A program made the position numbers and the translations under genes. The notes under the pieces are model-generated. The model was not told the origin of the DNA and did no database searches. It was given only the letters and a program-made list of their open reading frames with translations. Shown here in pieces: positions 54,657-63,865 of a DNA stretch of 64,000 nucleotides (positions are counted from its first letter, which is position 1; every line of letters starts with the position of its first letter). This DNA is from an uncultured Ectothiorhodospiraceae bacterium. GTDB lineage: Bacteria; Pseudomonadota; Gammaproteobacteria; Nitrococcales; Nitrococcaceae. Location: assembly GCA_913061005.1 (NCBI GenBank), contig CAJXSH010000005.1:38935-102934 (forward strand), read 5' to 3'.

Positions 54657-56010
54657 GGGCGCGTTCCGTTGTCGTGCTGGCGAGTTGCTGCATGAGTGCC
54701 GCCCCATCCGCCCCGGATGCGCGTGGGTCGTTGGAGGCCATCATCCGCGCCTGCAGATCGACCCCGGCGATCGGTCTACCGCTGTCGTCGGTGAGCCATG
54801 TCTCAAGCGTTTGCATGAGCTCCCGGACCCGCTCCTCGCCGGCCTGGGGCATCAGGATCCAGAACTCGCCTTCCTGGGTGCGCGTTGCCAGCTCCCCGGC
54901 CTCCAGGGCGTGGTGGATGCGTTGGCTGAGCTCGTGGAGTTTGCGCGCCAGCTGCGTATCCGCCGGCGCGTCACTGCTCGCATCGCGACGACGCATTCGC
55001 AGCATCAACAAGGTGAAAAAGCACTGCCGATGGTGGTCGGCGAGTGCCGATTGCCAGCTGAGGAGATACTCAAAGGCCGGCGGCGTGATCAGTCCATCCG
55101 GCAATACCGGCGAGGGTATCTCGTCGGTCATCCCGGCGAGCACGCACACTCGGCCCTGCTCGGTCAGCGTATAGCGGCCAATCTCGCGGGTGATCAAACG
55201 TTCCGGGCGGGTCTGGTGGTTACAGATGCTGCAGCGGGCGATGATCGTCGGGTCGATGAAGCGTTCGTTGCACTGCCGGCATCCGTAATGCTCCATTGGA
55301 CGGTCATAGTCGGTGCCGATATGACGCAACCGTGTCCGGCAATTCGGACACTGCAGCGCAGCGCCGGCGAGAAAAGCTCGCTCGCCGGCGACATGCCCGC
55401 AGGTAAAACAGTGCAGAGACTGATCCTGCTCGATTTCCAGCCCTTCGCAGTTGGGACAGATGTCCACGAAAAGCGCATGGCCTCCATGGCAGGCAGGGCA
55501 GAGGCGCAGCCGTTCGACGATCGATTGCCGGCGAATGAGGCCTCTCGCGGCCAGGCGATTGAGCAGTTCGGCACAATCGGTGCCACCGAATGCCTCGATC
55601 AATGGGTAGCGATAGATTTCCGGCGACGCCCAGTCCCGGATGGGCGCGAGGTCGATGTCGGGGCGCATGAGCAGATAACTCAGCAGCCGGGCATCGCTGT
55701 TGTGCACCGGTAGATCGGTTTTGTCCGCGGCCGCGGCCCAGTACTGCTCGGCTCGCGTCAGGGCATCGTCTTCACCGGTGACGTATCCATCCAGCAGGCA
55801 ATCCAGGATCGGGCCCTGGGATGCCTCTTGCCCGGGCCGTGCCTGCGTATCGGCAAAAATCGGGTAATGGCCGCGCGTTGTATCGCGCCGCAGGTGGAGG
55901 GCGGCCTGGACGAGCTCATCGCCGCTGAGCCCCACGATGACGAGTCCGAGAAGCCGCTCACGGCCAACGGCAACAGGGTTGTTGCCCTCGTTGAGGGTCT
56001 TGAAAGCCAT
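54649..56010 (-). CDS. Zinc-ribbon (TackOD1-like) protein with degenerate GGDEF domain
   Basis: 453 residues from an ATG with GGGAG 5 nt upstream. Residues 1-125 look like a degenerate receiver-type alpha/beta domain. Residues 171-263 hold six CxxC pairs (171, 185, 201, 221, 244, 260), enough for two or three zinc ribbons and reminiscent of the TackOD1 output domain. Residues from about 315 follow a GGDEF-domain pattern, but the signature is only EGEF (in TRTQEGEFWILM), so cyclase activity is doubtful. First gene of the operon, it likely senses a signal and controls the synthase. The family name is by recognition, not search. Confidence 0.75.
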   Translation of the reverse strand: MAFKTLNEGNNPVAVGRERLLGLVIVGLSGDELVQAALHLRRDTTRGHYPIFADTQARPGQEASQGPILDCLLDGYVTGEDDALTRAEQYWAAAADKTDLPVHNSDARLLSYLLMRPDIDLAPIRDWASPEIYRYPLIEAFGGTDCAELLNRLAARGLIRRQSIVERLRLCPACHGGHALFVDICPNCEGLEIEQDQSLHCFTCGHVAGERAFLAGAALQCPNCRTRLRHIGTDYDRPMEHYGCRQCNERFIDPTIIARCSICNHQTRPERLITREIGRYTLTEQGRVCVLAGMTDEIPSPVLPDGLITPPAFEYLLSWQSALADHHRQCFFTLLMLRMRRRDASSDAPADTQLARKLHELSQRIHHALEAGELATRTQEGEFWILMPQAGEERVRELMQTLETWLTDDSGRPIAGVDLQARMMASNDPRASGADGAALMQQLASTTTERAHA

Positions 56011-56089
56011 GCACACTCCCGCGCAGCCGATTGAATGGTTAGCGCGGAAAAGACTAGGTCGGTGGCGGCGAGCGGCCTATTCGCCGTTC

Positions 56090-56108
56090 GACTGAATTGC
56101 GCTCAGTC
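56090..56108. promoter_or_regulatory. Palindrome upstream of the polysaccharide operon
   Basis: GACTGA (56090-56095) and TCAGTC (56103-56108) form a dyad with a 7-nt centre, 80 nt before the operon's first ATG and 35 nt after the cuyA stop. It could be an operator or a 3' hairpin of cuyA. Confidence 0.3.
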
Positions 56109-56142
56109 TCTTGTGCCGGTGTGCATGATTGCCTGGCGAACC

Positions 56143-57150
56143 CTAATGCCGGTTGCCGTCGAGGGTCTCGGGGTAACCGAAAAGGGCGGCACTGCCTCCG
56201 GTATGCAGAAACACTACGTTTTCACCCTGGCTGAACTCGCCTTTCTGTATCAGGTCGATGAGCCCTGCCATGCCCTTGCCCGAATAAACGGGGTCGAGCA
56301 GGATGCCTTCGAGCTTGGCGAGCCGGTCGATGGCATCCAGTGTGTCCGGGGCCGGAACGCCATACCCCTCTCCCACGTAGTCTGTGTTCGCGACGACATC
56401 GCCTCTCGAGACGGCTTCTCCTATCCCGAGGAAGTCACAGGTGTTTGCTGCGAGGTTGTAGACGATTTCTTCCTGCTTTGGTTTGGGGTGACGAACCCCG
56501 ATACCGAGCACGGGGATGGCAGAGCGTATGCCGCAAAGCCCTGTGACCAGTCCCGCCTGGGTGCCGGCGCTGCCTGTTGCATGAACAACGCGGTCAATGC
56601 GCAGGTTTCGCTCGTTGGCCTGGTAGACGAGCTCAAGCGCCGCTGCCACATAGCCCAGGGCGCCCACCTCGTTGGATCCGCCCCCCGGCACGATATACGC
56701 TTTGGCGCCCTGTTCCTTGAAGCGCTCGGCGGCATCTTCCATCAATTGATTCATGTCCGCACCGCCGGGATGGTGCTCCACGGTGGCGCCGTGGAGCTTG
56801 TCCATCAGGACATTTCCGTTTTCGAGATAGGGGGTGTCGGTGCGTCCTGTGCGGTTCTCAAGGAGGACGTGACAGTCCATCCCGACCTTCGCAGCTGCGG
56901 CGGCGGTCTGGCGGGCATGATTCGACTGCGTCGCCCCCTGGGTGATGACCACGTCGGCTTTTTTCTCCAGTGCATCAGCAATGAGGAATTCAAGTTTTCG
57001 GGTCTTGTTGCCACCGGTGCTCAGGCCGGTGCAGTCATCCCGCTTGATCCAGAGGTTCGGGCCACCCAACCACTCGGTCAGCCGCGGCATGGGCTCGAGG
57101 GGGGTTGGCAGGTGACCGAGTGAAATCCTTGGATAGCGGGAGAGATGCAT
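56143..57150 (-). CDS. cuyA: L-cysteate sulfo-lyase-like PLP enzyme (CuyA / D-cysteine desulfhydrase family)
   Basis: 335 residues from the ATG at 57150 (GGAGG 6 nt upstream; another ATG is immediately before). Fold type II PLP enzyme: Schiff-base lysine in [27 protein letters not shown] and [15 protein letters not shown]. The N-terminus ([12 protein letters not shown], then [19 protein letters not shown]) and the tail ([13 protein letters not shown]) agree best with CuyA. CuyA splits cysteate into pyruvate, ammonia and sulfite. D-cysteine desulfhydrase or ACC deaminase are alternatives, but the adjacent TRAP, YeiH exporter and UxaA/SuyB-type genes favour the sulfonate role. Confidence 0.85.
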   Translation of the reverse strand: MHLSRYPRISLGHLPTPLEPMPRLTEWLGGPNLWIKRDDCTGLSTGGNKTRKLEFLIADALEKKADVVITQGATQSNHARQTAAAAAKVGMDCHVLLENRTGRTDTPYLENGNVLMDKLHGATVEHHPGGADMNQLMEDAAERFKEQGAKAYIVPGGGSNEVGALGYVAAALELVYQANERNLRIDRVVHATGSAGTQAGLVTGLCGIRSAIPVLGIGVRHPKPKQEEIVYNLAANTCDFLGIGEAVSRGDVVANTDYVGEGYGVPAPDTLDAIDRLAKLEGILLDPVYSGKGMAGLIDLIQKGEFSQGENVVFLHTGGSAALFGYPETLDGNRH

Positions 57151-57181
57151 CATGACCTCCAGTCAGATTGTGATGTGCGTA

Positions 57182-57228
57182 AAGCAGAATGCTTGCGAAG
57201 TTAAGCTTTGTGGTTGGCTATGCGCCAA
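57182..57228. promoter_or_regulatory. Candidate LysR operators between cuyA and the LysR gene
   Basis: TTGGC (57214-57218) and GCCAA (57224-57228) form a dyad containing a T-N11-A LysR box. A second dyad, AAGCAGAATGCTT, lies at 57182-57194, nearer cuyA. Confidence 0.5.
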
Positions 57229-57303
57229 TGCCGCTTTTCTGGGGTCGATAAACGGATGGCATAGAGCTGTGGTAGCGTCGTGGAAGATGCAAGGAGGTGA
57301 TCC

Positions 57304-58221
57304 GTGAAGCTCACCTGGCTGGAAGATTTCCTCGAGCTGGTTGACAGTGAAACGTTCTCGGCGGCGGCACAACGGCGCAACATCACCCAGCCTGCGTTTT
57401 CCAGACGGATCAAGATGCTTGAGGAGTGGTTTGGCGCTGAGCTTGTCGATCGGCGAGCGAATCAGTTCCAGCTAACCGAGACCGCGCTTCGCTACGAGCC
57501 GGAGATTCGAGCCCTTGTCCAGCGCTGGCAGGATCTACGCGTTCGGGTCGCTGCGGATCCGGCCGAACAGCCGCAGCTGACGGTGACCACCCAGCACACA
57601 CTCATGCTCACGCACTTGCCTGGATGGCTGCAGTTATTCCAGCGCTGGCAACCCGCTACCCGGTTCCAGGTTCGCACCGGCGATCTCGATGAATGTGTCT
57701 CGCAGATTGCCAGTGGTGCGTCGGATGTCCTGATCGCCTATCGCGCGGGCACGCGTGCCGGGGTGCCTGGGGATGAGCTGGCTAACCTCGAATGTCTTGC
57801 GGTTGCCGAGGAGACACTGGTCCCGACCGTGTCGCCCCAGTCCAATGGTCAAATCGCTGGTTGGCCGGGCTTGCTCCAATTGATCAATTATGCGCCCGAG
57901 AGCTTTCTGGGTCGGGTTGTGCGAGATCTGTGCCGGAACCAGATTGGTCCGGCGGTTGAGGTCGAGACCGTGTGTGAAACCTCCTTCGCGGCCGGGATCA
58001 AGTCCATGTGTCTGGCAGGCCTCGGCGTAGCGTGGCTGCCGCATGCGCTGGTAAAAGAAGAGCTGGCAGAAGGGCGTCTTATCTCACTGGCGGATCGTCT
58101 GCCCGCTCCCAATCTGGAGATCCACGTCTGTCGACTGACCGATTACGTCAACCCCGCGCTCGACGCGCTGTGGACCCGCATTCGAGAGACCACGCGCAAA
58201 AGCCATGGCCACTCGGACTAG
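57304..58221 (+). CDS. LysR-family transcriptional regulator
   Basis: 305 residues. N-terminal winged helix (FSAAAQRRNITQPAFSRRIK) and a C-terminal two-lobe effector domain. It starts at GTG with a near-perfect AAGGAGGTGATC ribosome site. Divergent from cuyA and upstream of the TRAP/amidase/exporter genes, so it is the likely activator of sulfonate use. Confidence 0.92.
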   Translation: MKLTWLEDFLELVDSETFSAAAQRRNITQPAFSRRIKMLEEWFGAELVDRRANQFQLTETALRYEPEIRALVQRWQDLRVRVAADPAEQPQLTVTTQHTLMLTHLPGWLQLFQRWQPATRFQVRTGDLDECVSQIASGASDVLIAYRAGTRAGVPGDELANLECLAVAEETLVPTVSPQSNGQIAGWPGLLQLINYAPESFLGRVVRDLCRNQIGPAVEVETVCETSFAAGIKSMCLAGLGVAWLPHALVKEELAEGRLISLADRLPAPNLEIHVCRLTDYVNPALDALWTRIRETTRKSHGHSD

Positions 58222-58278
58222 GTGCGAGATGCACGAGCCATGCGCTAAAAAGGCTCAAGCGAGCGACGTTTTGGGGCG

Positions 58279-58306
58279 TTCTGACCAGCGTCGGTGCACT
58301 TATACT
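58279..58306 (+). promoter_or_regulatory. Candidate promoter of the TRAP-amidase-exporter operon
   Basis: TTCTGA (58279-58284) and TATACT (58301-58306) with a 16-nt spacer, leaving a leader of about 130 nt before the binding-protein gene. The 219-nt gap otherwise holds no gene. Confidence 0.45.
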
Positions 58307-58440
58307 GTTTCTTTATGGCCTTAACTGAATGGGCATTGGCGTTGCATTTTAAAACTGCCTGATGATGAACCTCGTAGCGGATTCCTACGGGTTGCCCGCT
58401 ACAGCAACTGGCTCGTACCAAAGTTACAGAGGGGGTCGTC

Positions 58441-59448
58441 ATGGACACCAGCAAAGCAATCAAAAGCGCCTGGCTCGCCGGCACCGCCGCCATTGCCCTC
58501 GGCGTCGCCGGAGCGGTCAGTGCCGAGACGGTGATTCGTATTGCCCATCCCAATGTCCCGGAGCATCCCATGGGGCAGGGGTTTGAGTACTTCAAGGAGA
58601 TGATCGAGACACGCAGCGATGGAGAGTTCCGTGTCCAGATCTTCGACAGCAGTAAATTCGGCGATTTCGACAGCGTCGTCCAGGGGCTGCAGACCAACAC
58701 CCTGCAGATGGGATCGGCCTCGACACCCAATCTCTCGCCGTTCTCGGATAACTTCCTGATCTTTGATATGCCCTTTCTGATCCCTGATTATGAATCGGCG
58801 GATCTGATCACCGACGGGCCCATCGGCAAGGAGGCCGCGCAGTCTCTCGAATCAAGCGGGATTCTGGGGCTGGGGTATATCGAAATCGGCTTCCGCCACC
58901 TGTTCAACAATCAGCGGGCGATCGAGTCGCTGGATGATACGGATGGCCTTAAGATCCGCTCAACGCCCAGTCAGGCTCACATCAAGACCCTTGAGTCATT
59001 TGGTGTAAACCCGACGCCGGTGGCGTGGAGCGAGGTGTACACGGCCATGCAGCAGGAAACGGTTGATGGGATCGACATTGATCTCAACCTTGCCTGGTAC
59101 AACAACTTCCACGAAGTAACAGACAACCTGACGTTGGTCGGGTCGCTCTACAGTCCCCACCTGGTGATGCTCAGCAAGCCGTTCTACGACTCGCTCGATC
59201 CGGCGGATCAGTTGATGGTGCTGGAGGCATTCACCGAGATGAAGCTGTTCCAGCGCAATCTCATTCGCAGCAACGAAGAACGTATCCTTGAGCAGATGGC
59301 CGAAGAAGGCGTTGAGATCGTCGAGCTCTCTGAGCAGCAGCGCGAGGCCTGGATGGAGGCCGCCCAGCCGGTTTATGACGAATTCGGCGATGAGGTTGGC
59401 CGGGATCTGATCGAAGCTGCTCGCCAGACCATCGAGGCGAATCAGTAG
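58441..59448 (+). CDS. TRAP transporter substrate-binding protein (DctP type)
   Basis: 335 residues with a Sec signal peptide (cleavage near VSA-ET). DctP pattern: IRIAHPNVPEHPMGQGFEYF, SDGEFRVQIFDSSKFGDFD and GLKIRSTPSQAHIKTLESFG, where the arginine binds the ligand carboxylate. AGAGGGGG precedes the ATG. The ligand is probably an organosulfonate or an amide of one, judging from its neighbours. Confidence 0.93.
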   Translation: MDTSKAIKSAWLAGTAAIALGVAGAVSAETVIRIAHPNVPEHPMGQGFEYFKEMIETRSDGEFRVQIFDSSKFGDFDSVVQGLQTNTLQMGSASTPNLSPFSDNFLIFDMPFLIPDYESADLITDGPIGKEAAQSLESSGILGLGYIEIGFRHLFNNQRAIESLDDTDGLKIRSTPSQAHIKTLESFGVNPTPVAWSEVYTAMQQETVDGIDIDLNLAWYNNFHEVTDNLTLVGSLYSPHLVMLSKPFYDSLDPADQLMVLEAFTEMKLFQRNLIRSNEERILEQMAEEGVEIVELSEQQREAWMEAAQPVYDEFGDEVGRDLIEAARQTIEANQ

Positions 59449-59472
59449 GGCTGGTTCTGCTTGATGATTGAT

Positions 59473-59501
59473 GCCGTCGCGGTGCATTGCATCGCGGCGG
59501 C
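59473..59501 (+). promoter_or_regulatory. Hairpin between binding-protein and permease genes
   Basis: Arms 59473-59486 and 59488-59501 pair over 14 positions with two G-U pairs (the innermost ones must open to form the loop). It starts 25 nt after the binding-protein stop and no T-run follows. Confidence 0.55.
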
Positions 59502-59525
59502 TCTTCAAACCGAAGGGGAGGGGGG

Positions 59526-60032
59526 ATGCGAATCATCACCGCACTCGATCGCCTCGAAGAAGTCGTTGCCTCGCTTTGTCTTGTCGGGATGGTGGTGACG
59601 ATTTCACTTCAGGTGTTCAATCGCTATGTCCTGGGTAGCTCCCTTTATTGGTCTGAAGAGTTGGGCCGTTATCTTTTTATTTGGGCCGTCTACATCGGCT
59701 GCGCCTTTGTCAGCCAGCAGCAAAAGCATCTCGGTGTGGAGTTGGTGCAGCGCTTTGCGCCCCCCATGGCCGCCCGGATCACCGGTGCGGCGGCGGATCT
59801 GGTGAGTTTGAGTTTTTGCCTGGTAGCCACCTGGTGGAGCGTCGGGATGCTCCAGTTTCTGGCAATGACCGGTCAGCGCGCGCCGGCTCTGGGGATCTCT
59901 GTGATCTGGGTCTATCTGTGTGTCCCCCTCGGTTTCGCTTTGACAAGCGTTCGCATCACCCTGGGGCTGAGGCGGTGGCTGCAGCCCGGTCATCCTGCCA
60001 TCGCCGGTGGAAAAAGCTCGGAGGGACGTTGA
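59526..60032 (+). CDS. TRAP transporter small permease (DctQ type)
   Basis: 168 residues, four helices, with FNRYVLGSSLYWSEELGRYLF typical of DctQ broken here only by length. Start at 59526 follows GGGGAGGGGG. The stop directly abuts the large-permease ATG. Confidence 0.92.
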   Translation: MRIITALDRLEEVVASLCLVGMVVTISLQVFNRYVLGSSLYWSEELGRYLFIWAVYIGCAFVSQQQKHLGVELVQRFAPPMAARITGAAADLVSLSFCLVATWWSVGMLQFLAMTGQRAPALGISVIWVYLCVPLGFALTSVRITLGLRRWLQPGHPAIAGGKSSEGR

Positions 60033-61307
60033 ATGGAAGTCCCTATCATACTGATTTTTATAATCTTGTTTGCGCTTATTCTAATTGGTGTGCCGGTTGG
60101 TTTTGCCCTGGGCGCAACCGTGGTTGTGGCGATCATTATCGGGGATATGTCGACAACCTTTTTGATCCAGAAACTTGTTACCTCGCTTGACAGCTTTCCC
60201 CTCTTGGCCGTGCCTTTTTTCATTATGGCGGGCGAGATCATGCAGAAGGGCAGCATGGCTACGCGATTGTTGTCGCTGTCGCAGTGCCTGGTGGGACATC
60301 TGCGAGGTGGACTGGCGCAGGTCAGCATCCTGACCAGTCTGTTCTTTGGCGCATTGAGTGGCTCGTCGCCAGCAACGGTCGCTGCCGTTGGAGGCATCAT
60401 GATCCCTTCGATGCAGCGTGAGGGGTACAGCAGCGGCTACGCGACCGCCGTCAGTACATCGGCGGGTTGCCTTGGCGTGATGATCCCGCCGAGCGTTCCG
60501 TTGATCATCTACGGCACCACGGCAGGCGTATCGGTTGGGGATCTGTTCATCGCCACCATCATCCCCGGCATTATCGTCGGGCTGGCGTTGATGTTGACCG
60601 CCTATATCCTCGCAAGGCGTGGAGGGCATGGCCCGGCAGGGCCTCGTGCCGGCAAAAAACAAACCCTTGCGGCGCTATGGGCCTCCGGACACGCCCTAAT
60701 GGTCCCGCTGATCGTCCTCGGTGGTATCTACGGCGGCATCATGACACCCACCGAGGCTGGCGTCAGTGCGGTGGGTTACGCCCTGTTGGCTGAGGTCCTG
60801 TTTCTCCGGAGTCTGAGCTGGATCAAGCTCTGGGATGTCATGCGAAGCACCGCACTGACCACCGCTTCAATCTTCCTGGTAGTGGCCACAGCGACGGCAT
60901 TCGGGCAAATCCTACTGTTCAACGATGTGCCGAATCAGATCGTCTCTTACATGACCGGGCTGTCGGAAAGTCCATACGTTATTTTGTTTTTGATCATTCT
61001 CATACTCCTGGTGCTGGGCACCTTCATGGACGCGCTCGCCAACATATTGATTCTGGCTCCTCTGTTCGTGCCCGTGGTTAGCGAGTTGGGCATGGATCCG
61101 GTGCATTTTGGCGTTGTGATGCTGATTGGCGTGGCGTCGGGTTTTCTGACGCCACCCGTGGGCATCAACCTCTTTGTCGGTTGCGGGATCGGTAACATCA
61201 GCATTGAGCGATTGAGTTACGCGGTCCTGCCCTTTCTGCTGGCGATTATTGCCGCTTTGCTGGTTATTGCAATGGTGCCGGCGCTCAGCCTCTTTCTGAT
61301 CCCGTGA
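60033..61307 (+). CDS. TRAP transporter large permease (DctM type)
   Basis: 424 residues, about 12 helices: FFIMAGEIMQKG, GALSGSSPATVAAVGGI, IPPSVPLIIYG and LTPPVGINLFVGCGI. Its stop overlaps the amidase GTG start (GTGA), so import and amide hydrolysis are translationally coupled. Confidence 0.95.
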   Translation: MEVPIILIFIILFALILIGVPVGFALGATVVVAIIIGDMSTTFLIQKLVTSLDSFPLLAVPFFIMAGEIMQKGSMATRLLSLSQCLVGHLRGGLAQVSILTSLFFGALSGSSPATVAAVGGIMIPSMQREGYSSGYATAVSTSAGCLGVMIPPSVPLIIYGTTAGVSVGDLFIATIIPGIIVGLALMLTAYILARRGGHGPAGPRAGKKQTLAALWASGHALMVPLIVLGGIYGGIMTPTEAGVSAVGYALLAEVLFLRSLSWIKLWDVMRSTALTTASIFLVVATATAFGQILLFNDVPNQIVSYMTGLSESPYVILFLIILILLVLGTFMDALANILILAPLFVPVVSELGMDPVHFGVVMLIGVASGFLTPPVGINLFVGCGIGNISIERLSYAVLPFLLAIIAALLVIAMVPALSLFLIP

Positions 61308-62689
61308 CAGAGGGAGCGATTGACGAACCGTTGCGGGCGGGTCTCAGACAGTTCAGCGATGGATTGCGTGCTGGCCGATATCGCGCCACCGAAGTGATCG
61401 CTGACCTGATTCGCCGCACTCGTCAAGCGGATGAAACCAGACACGCGTTTGTCTACCTCGATGACGAAGCAGCGCTGGCCGCAGCCAGGGCGATCGATTC
61501 GCGTCTTGCCCGTGGTGAAGATCCGGGGCCGCTTGCCGGGATACCGGTCGCTGTCAAAGACCTGCTGGCGGTCGATGGTATGCCGCCCGCCCGGGCAGGC
61601 TCGCGGATCGACGTTGCCGATTTGATCGGCGAAGAGGGCGCATTTGTCCAAAGACTCAGGGGTGAGGGCTGCGTCGTGATGGGCAAGACGCGAACGACAG
61701 AATTCGCTGCCGGGGCACACAACATCACTCATCGGGTGCCTCTGAATCCGGTGGACGGTAAGGTTGATCGAAGCCCTGCCGGGTCGAGCAGTGGCTCGGC
61801 GGTGGCGGTTGCAGGAGGAATGACCGGGTTTGCGGTTGGATCGGATACCGGGGGGTCGATTCGAGTACCAGCGGCATTCTGCGGTGTGTGCGGATTAAAG
61901 ACATCTCGTGGACTTTGGCCACTGGATGGGGTCTTTCCGCTGTCCCCCCATTTGGACACACTCGGTCTTTTAACGGCACAGGCCGATGACGCTGCCTTTG
62001 TGTTCGCTGGGCTCCAGGGCGAGCCTGAGCTTCCGATACCTGAGTTAAAGCGCCTGACGATAGGCTATGAGCAGTACGCCGATGATATCCTCTGTCGGGA
62101 AGTGGAACACGCCTATGATCACGCGCTTCGCGCCCTCGCCAACGGCGGCGTCAATCTGGTGCCGGTTTCGACATGGACCGAGGAGCGCGCCACGGTGGAG
62201 CGGCTGTTCGGTCGCCTGGTCGCCGGCGACCTGCGCAAGGCGTTGGGTGAAACGCGCCTTGCCCGGGACTGGGATCAGCTTGATCCCGTGGTCCAAGAGC
62301 GTCTCACAGGCGCTACAGGCATCAACCAGGCAGAAGTTGATGAGCTGATTGGAGAACTCGAGCGCCTGCGCATGAAAGCGCGGCAACGGATGAATGGATT
62401 GGACGCGATCGTTGGCCCGACCAGTGGCATTCAGAGTCCGCCGCTTGCCACGCTCGGTGAGGTTGGTTCTGCGGTGCAGTTCGTCGGTCGTTCGCTGGCG
62501 TTGAGTCGAGTGACAAATGTCCAGGATTACTGTGCGATCAGTCTGCCGATTGCCAGCCCGGATAACAGCCTGCCGGTCGGTTTCCAGATCGCTGCTGCGC
62601 CTTGGCATGACGCTCGGTTGCTGGCCATCGCCCGGTCCATCGAGGGGCAGTTCCAAGAACGGGGGCTTGAGTTTAGAGCGGGCATCTAG
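61304..62689 (+). CDS. Amidase-signature family amidohydrolase
   Basis: 461 residues with a GTG start. Catalytic triad Lys85 (PVAVKDLLAV), cis-Ser161 (PAGSSSGSAVAVAGG) and nucleophile Ser185 (GSDTGGSIRVPA). No signal peptide, so it works in the cytoplasm. Lacking gatB/gatC neighbours, it is not GatA. Lying between a TRAP importer and a sulfite/sulfate exporter near cuyA, it may release cysteate or a related amino-sulfonate from an N-acyl form; this is inference. Confidence 0.9.
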   Translation: MTEGAIDEPLRAGLRQFSDGLRAGRYRATEVIADLIRRTRQADETRHAFVYLDDEAALAAARAIDSRLARGEDPGPLAGIPVAVKDLLAVDGMPPARAGSRIDVADLIGEEGAFVQRLRGEGCVVMGKTRTTEFAAGAHNITHRVPLNPVDGKVDRSPAGSSSGSAVAVAGGMTGFAVGSDTGGSIRVPAAFCGVCGLKTSRGLWPLDGVFPLSPHLDTLGLLTAQADDAAFVFAGLQGEPELPIPELKRLTIGYEQYADDILCREVEHAYDHALRALANGGVNLVPVSTWTEERATVERLFGRLVAGDLRKALGETRLARDWDQLDPVVQERLTGATGINQAEVDELIGELERLRMKARQRMNGLDAIVGPTSGIQSPPLATLGEVGSAVQFVGRSLALSRVTNVQDYCAISLPIASPDNSLPVGFQIAAAPWHDARLLAIARSIEGQFQERGLEFRAGI

Positions 62690-62723
62690 ATACCCGTCCA
62701 GACATCCATAAGGGAGGAGCGGT

Positions 62724-63776
62724 TTGCGTTTACCATTCAACGGGCCAGCGGGTGGTCGTCTCAGCGGAGCGGCCGGTTCGCTGGTGGGGCGTTATCGAGC
62801 GATACACCCGGGGCTTTTGATCTGTCTGCTCATCGCATTCGCGACGACCTTTATCGCCGACCACTACGGCGGCCCGACGCTGCTTTATGCGCTTCTTTTT
62901 GGCATGTCGGTGCACTTTCTCAGCGAGAACGAGACCTGTCGCCCGGGGATCGAGTTTACGGCCCGCACGGTGCTTCGTGCCGGCGTTGCCCTTCTGGGGG
63001 TGCGTATTACTTACGAACAGGTCGAAGCACTGGGGCTCGGACCGGTGGTGCTGGTCTTCTTCTCGGTGCTTGTTGTGATCGTTGCCGGTGCCTTCATCGC
63101 CCGTTTACTGGGGCTTCCCCGCGATCTTGGCCTGCTGAGCGGCGGTGCCGTGGCGATCTGCGGCGCATCGGCGGCGCTGGCGCTATCGGCTGTGATGCCG
63201 CGCAATGAGACCCATGAGCGAAATACGATCCTCACGGTCGTGGGCGTGACGACCCTCTCAACGATGGCGATGGTGATCTATCCGCTGATTGTGGGGGCGC
63301 TCGGCCTGCCAGACGCTCAGGCGGGGGTCTTTCTCGGGGCGACAATCCACGATGTTGCCCAGGTGGTCGGGGCCGGGTACATGATCTCCGATGAAACCGG
63401 CGACGTCTCGACGTTAATCAAGCTTTTGCGTGTGGCCATGCTGGTGCCGGTCGTGCTCGGGTTCATGTGGTTTTTCCGCCATTCCCGGGGCGAGGGCGAG
63501 CAGGGCAAGGCCGTGATGTTGCCCGGGTTTCTGGTGGTGTTCATTCTGCTGGTCATCGTCAACAGTCTGGGGTGGATTCCCGAGACAACCAGTGAGGGCC
63601 TGTCGGTCGTCTCACGGTGGTGCCTTGTCGCGGCCATCGCGGCACTGGGTGTAAAAACGTCGTTCGAGAAGCTGGTGGTTGTGGGGTGGAGGCCGGTGGC
63701 GCTGATGCTCCTGGAGACCGGTTTGCTACTGGCACTGGTCCTTGGTGTCGTGATCTACGCGGGCATCGGCATCTGA
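62724..63776 (+). CDS. YeiH-family (UPF0324/PSE) putative sulfite/sulfate exporter
   Basis: 350 residues, about ten helices, TTG start with AGGGAGGAG 6 nt upstream. Family landmarks: LLYALLFGMSVHFLSEN, VLRAGVALLGVRITYEQV, SGGAVAICGASAALALSAV and GATIHDVAQVVGAGYMIS. Members called CuyZ or SuyZ lie beside sulfo-lyase genes and are proposed to expel sulfite or sulfate freed from C3-sulfonates. The position here matches that role. Confidence 0.88.
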   Translation: MRLPFNGPAGGRLSGAAGSLVGRYRAIHPGLLICLLIAFATTFIADHYGGPTLLYALLFGMSVHFLSENETCRPGIEFTARTVLRAGVALLGVRITYEQVEALGLGPVVLVFFSVLVVIVAGAFIARLLGLPRDLGLLSGGAVAICGASAALALSAVMPRNETHERNTILTVVGVTTLSTMAMVIYPLIVGALGLPDAQAGVFLGATIHDVAQVVGAGYMISDETGDVSTLIKLLRVAMLVPVVLGFMWFFRHSRGEGEQGKAVMLPGFLVVFILLVIVNSLGWIPETTSEGLSVVSRWCLVAAIAALGVKTSFEKLVVVGWRPVALMLLETGLLLALVLGVVIYAGIGI

Positions 63777-63809
63777 GCGGGGATCCGCGGGGGTGGGCGC
63801 TGGCACATG

Positions 63810-63857
63810 AAAAGGCCGCGTCCCCTCCGCAATCAAGCGCAGAGGGTGACGCGGCCG
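63810..63857 (-). terminator. Rho-independent terminator of the right-edge minus-strand gene
   Basis: GGCCGCGTC (63814-63822) pairs with GACGCGGCC (63848-63856), extended by CCCTC/GAGGG across a one-base bulge. On the minus strand it is followed by TTTT. It sits 10 nt past the stop at 63866. Confidence 0.75.
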
Positions 63858-63865
63858 CAGTGGGT

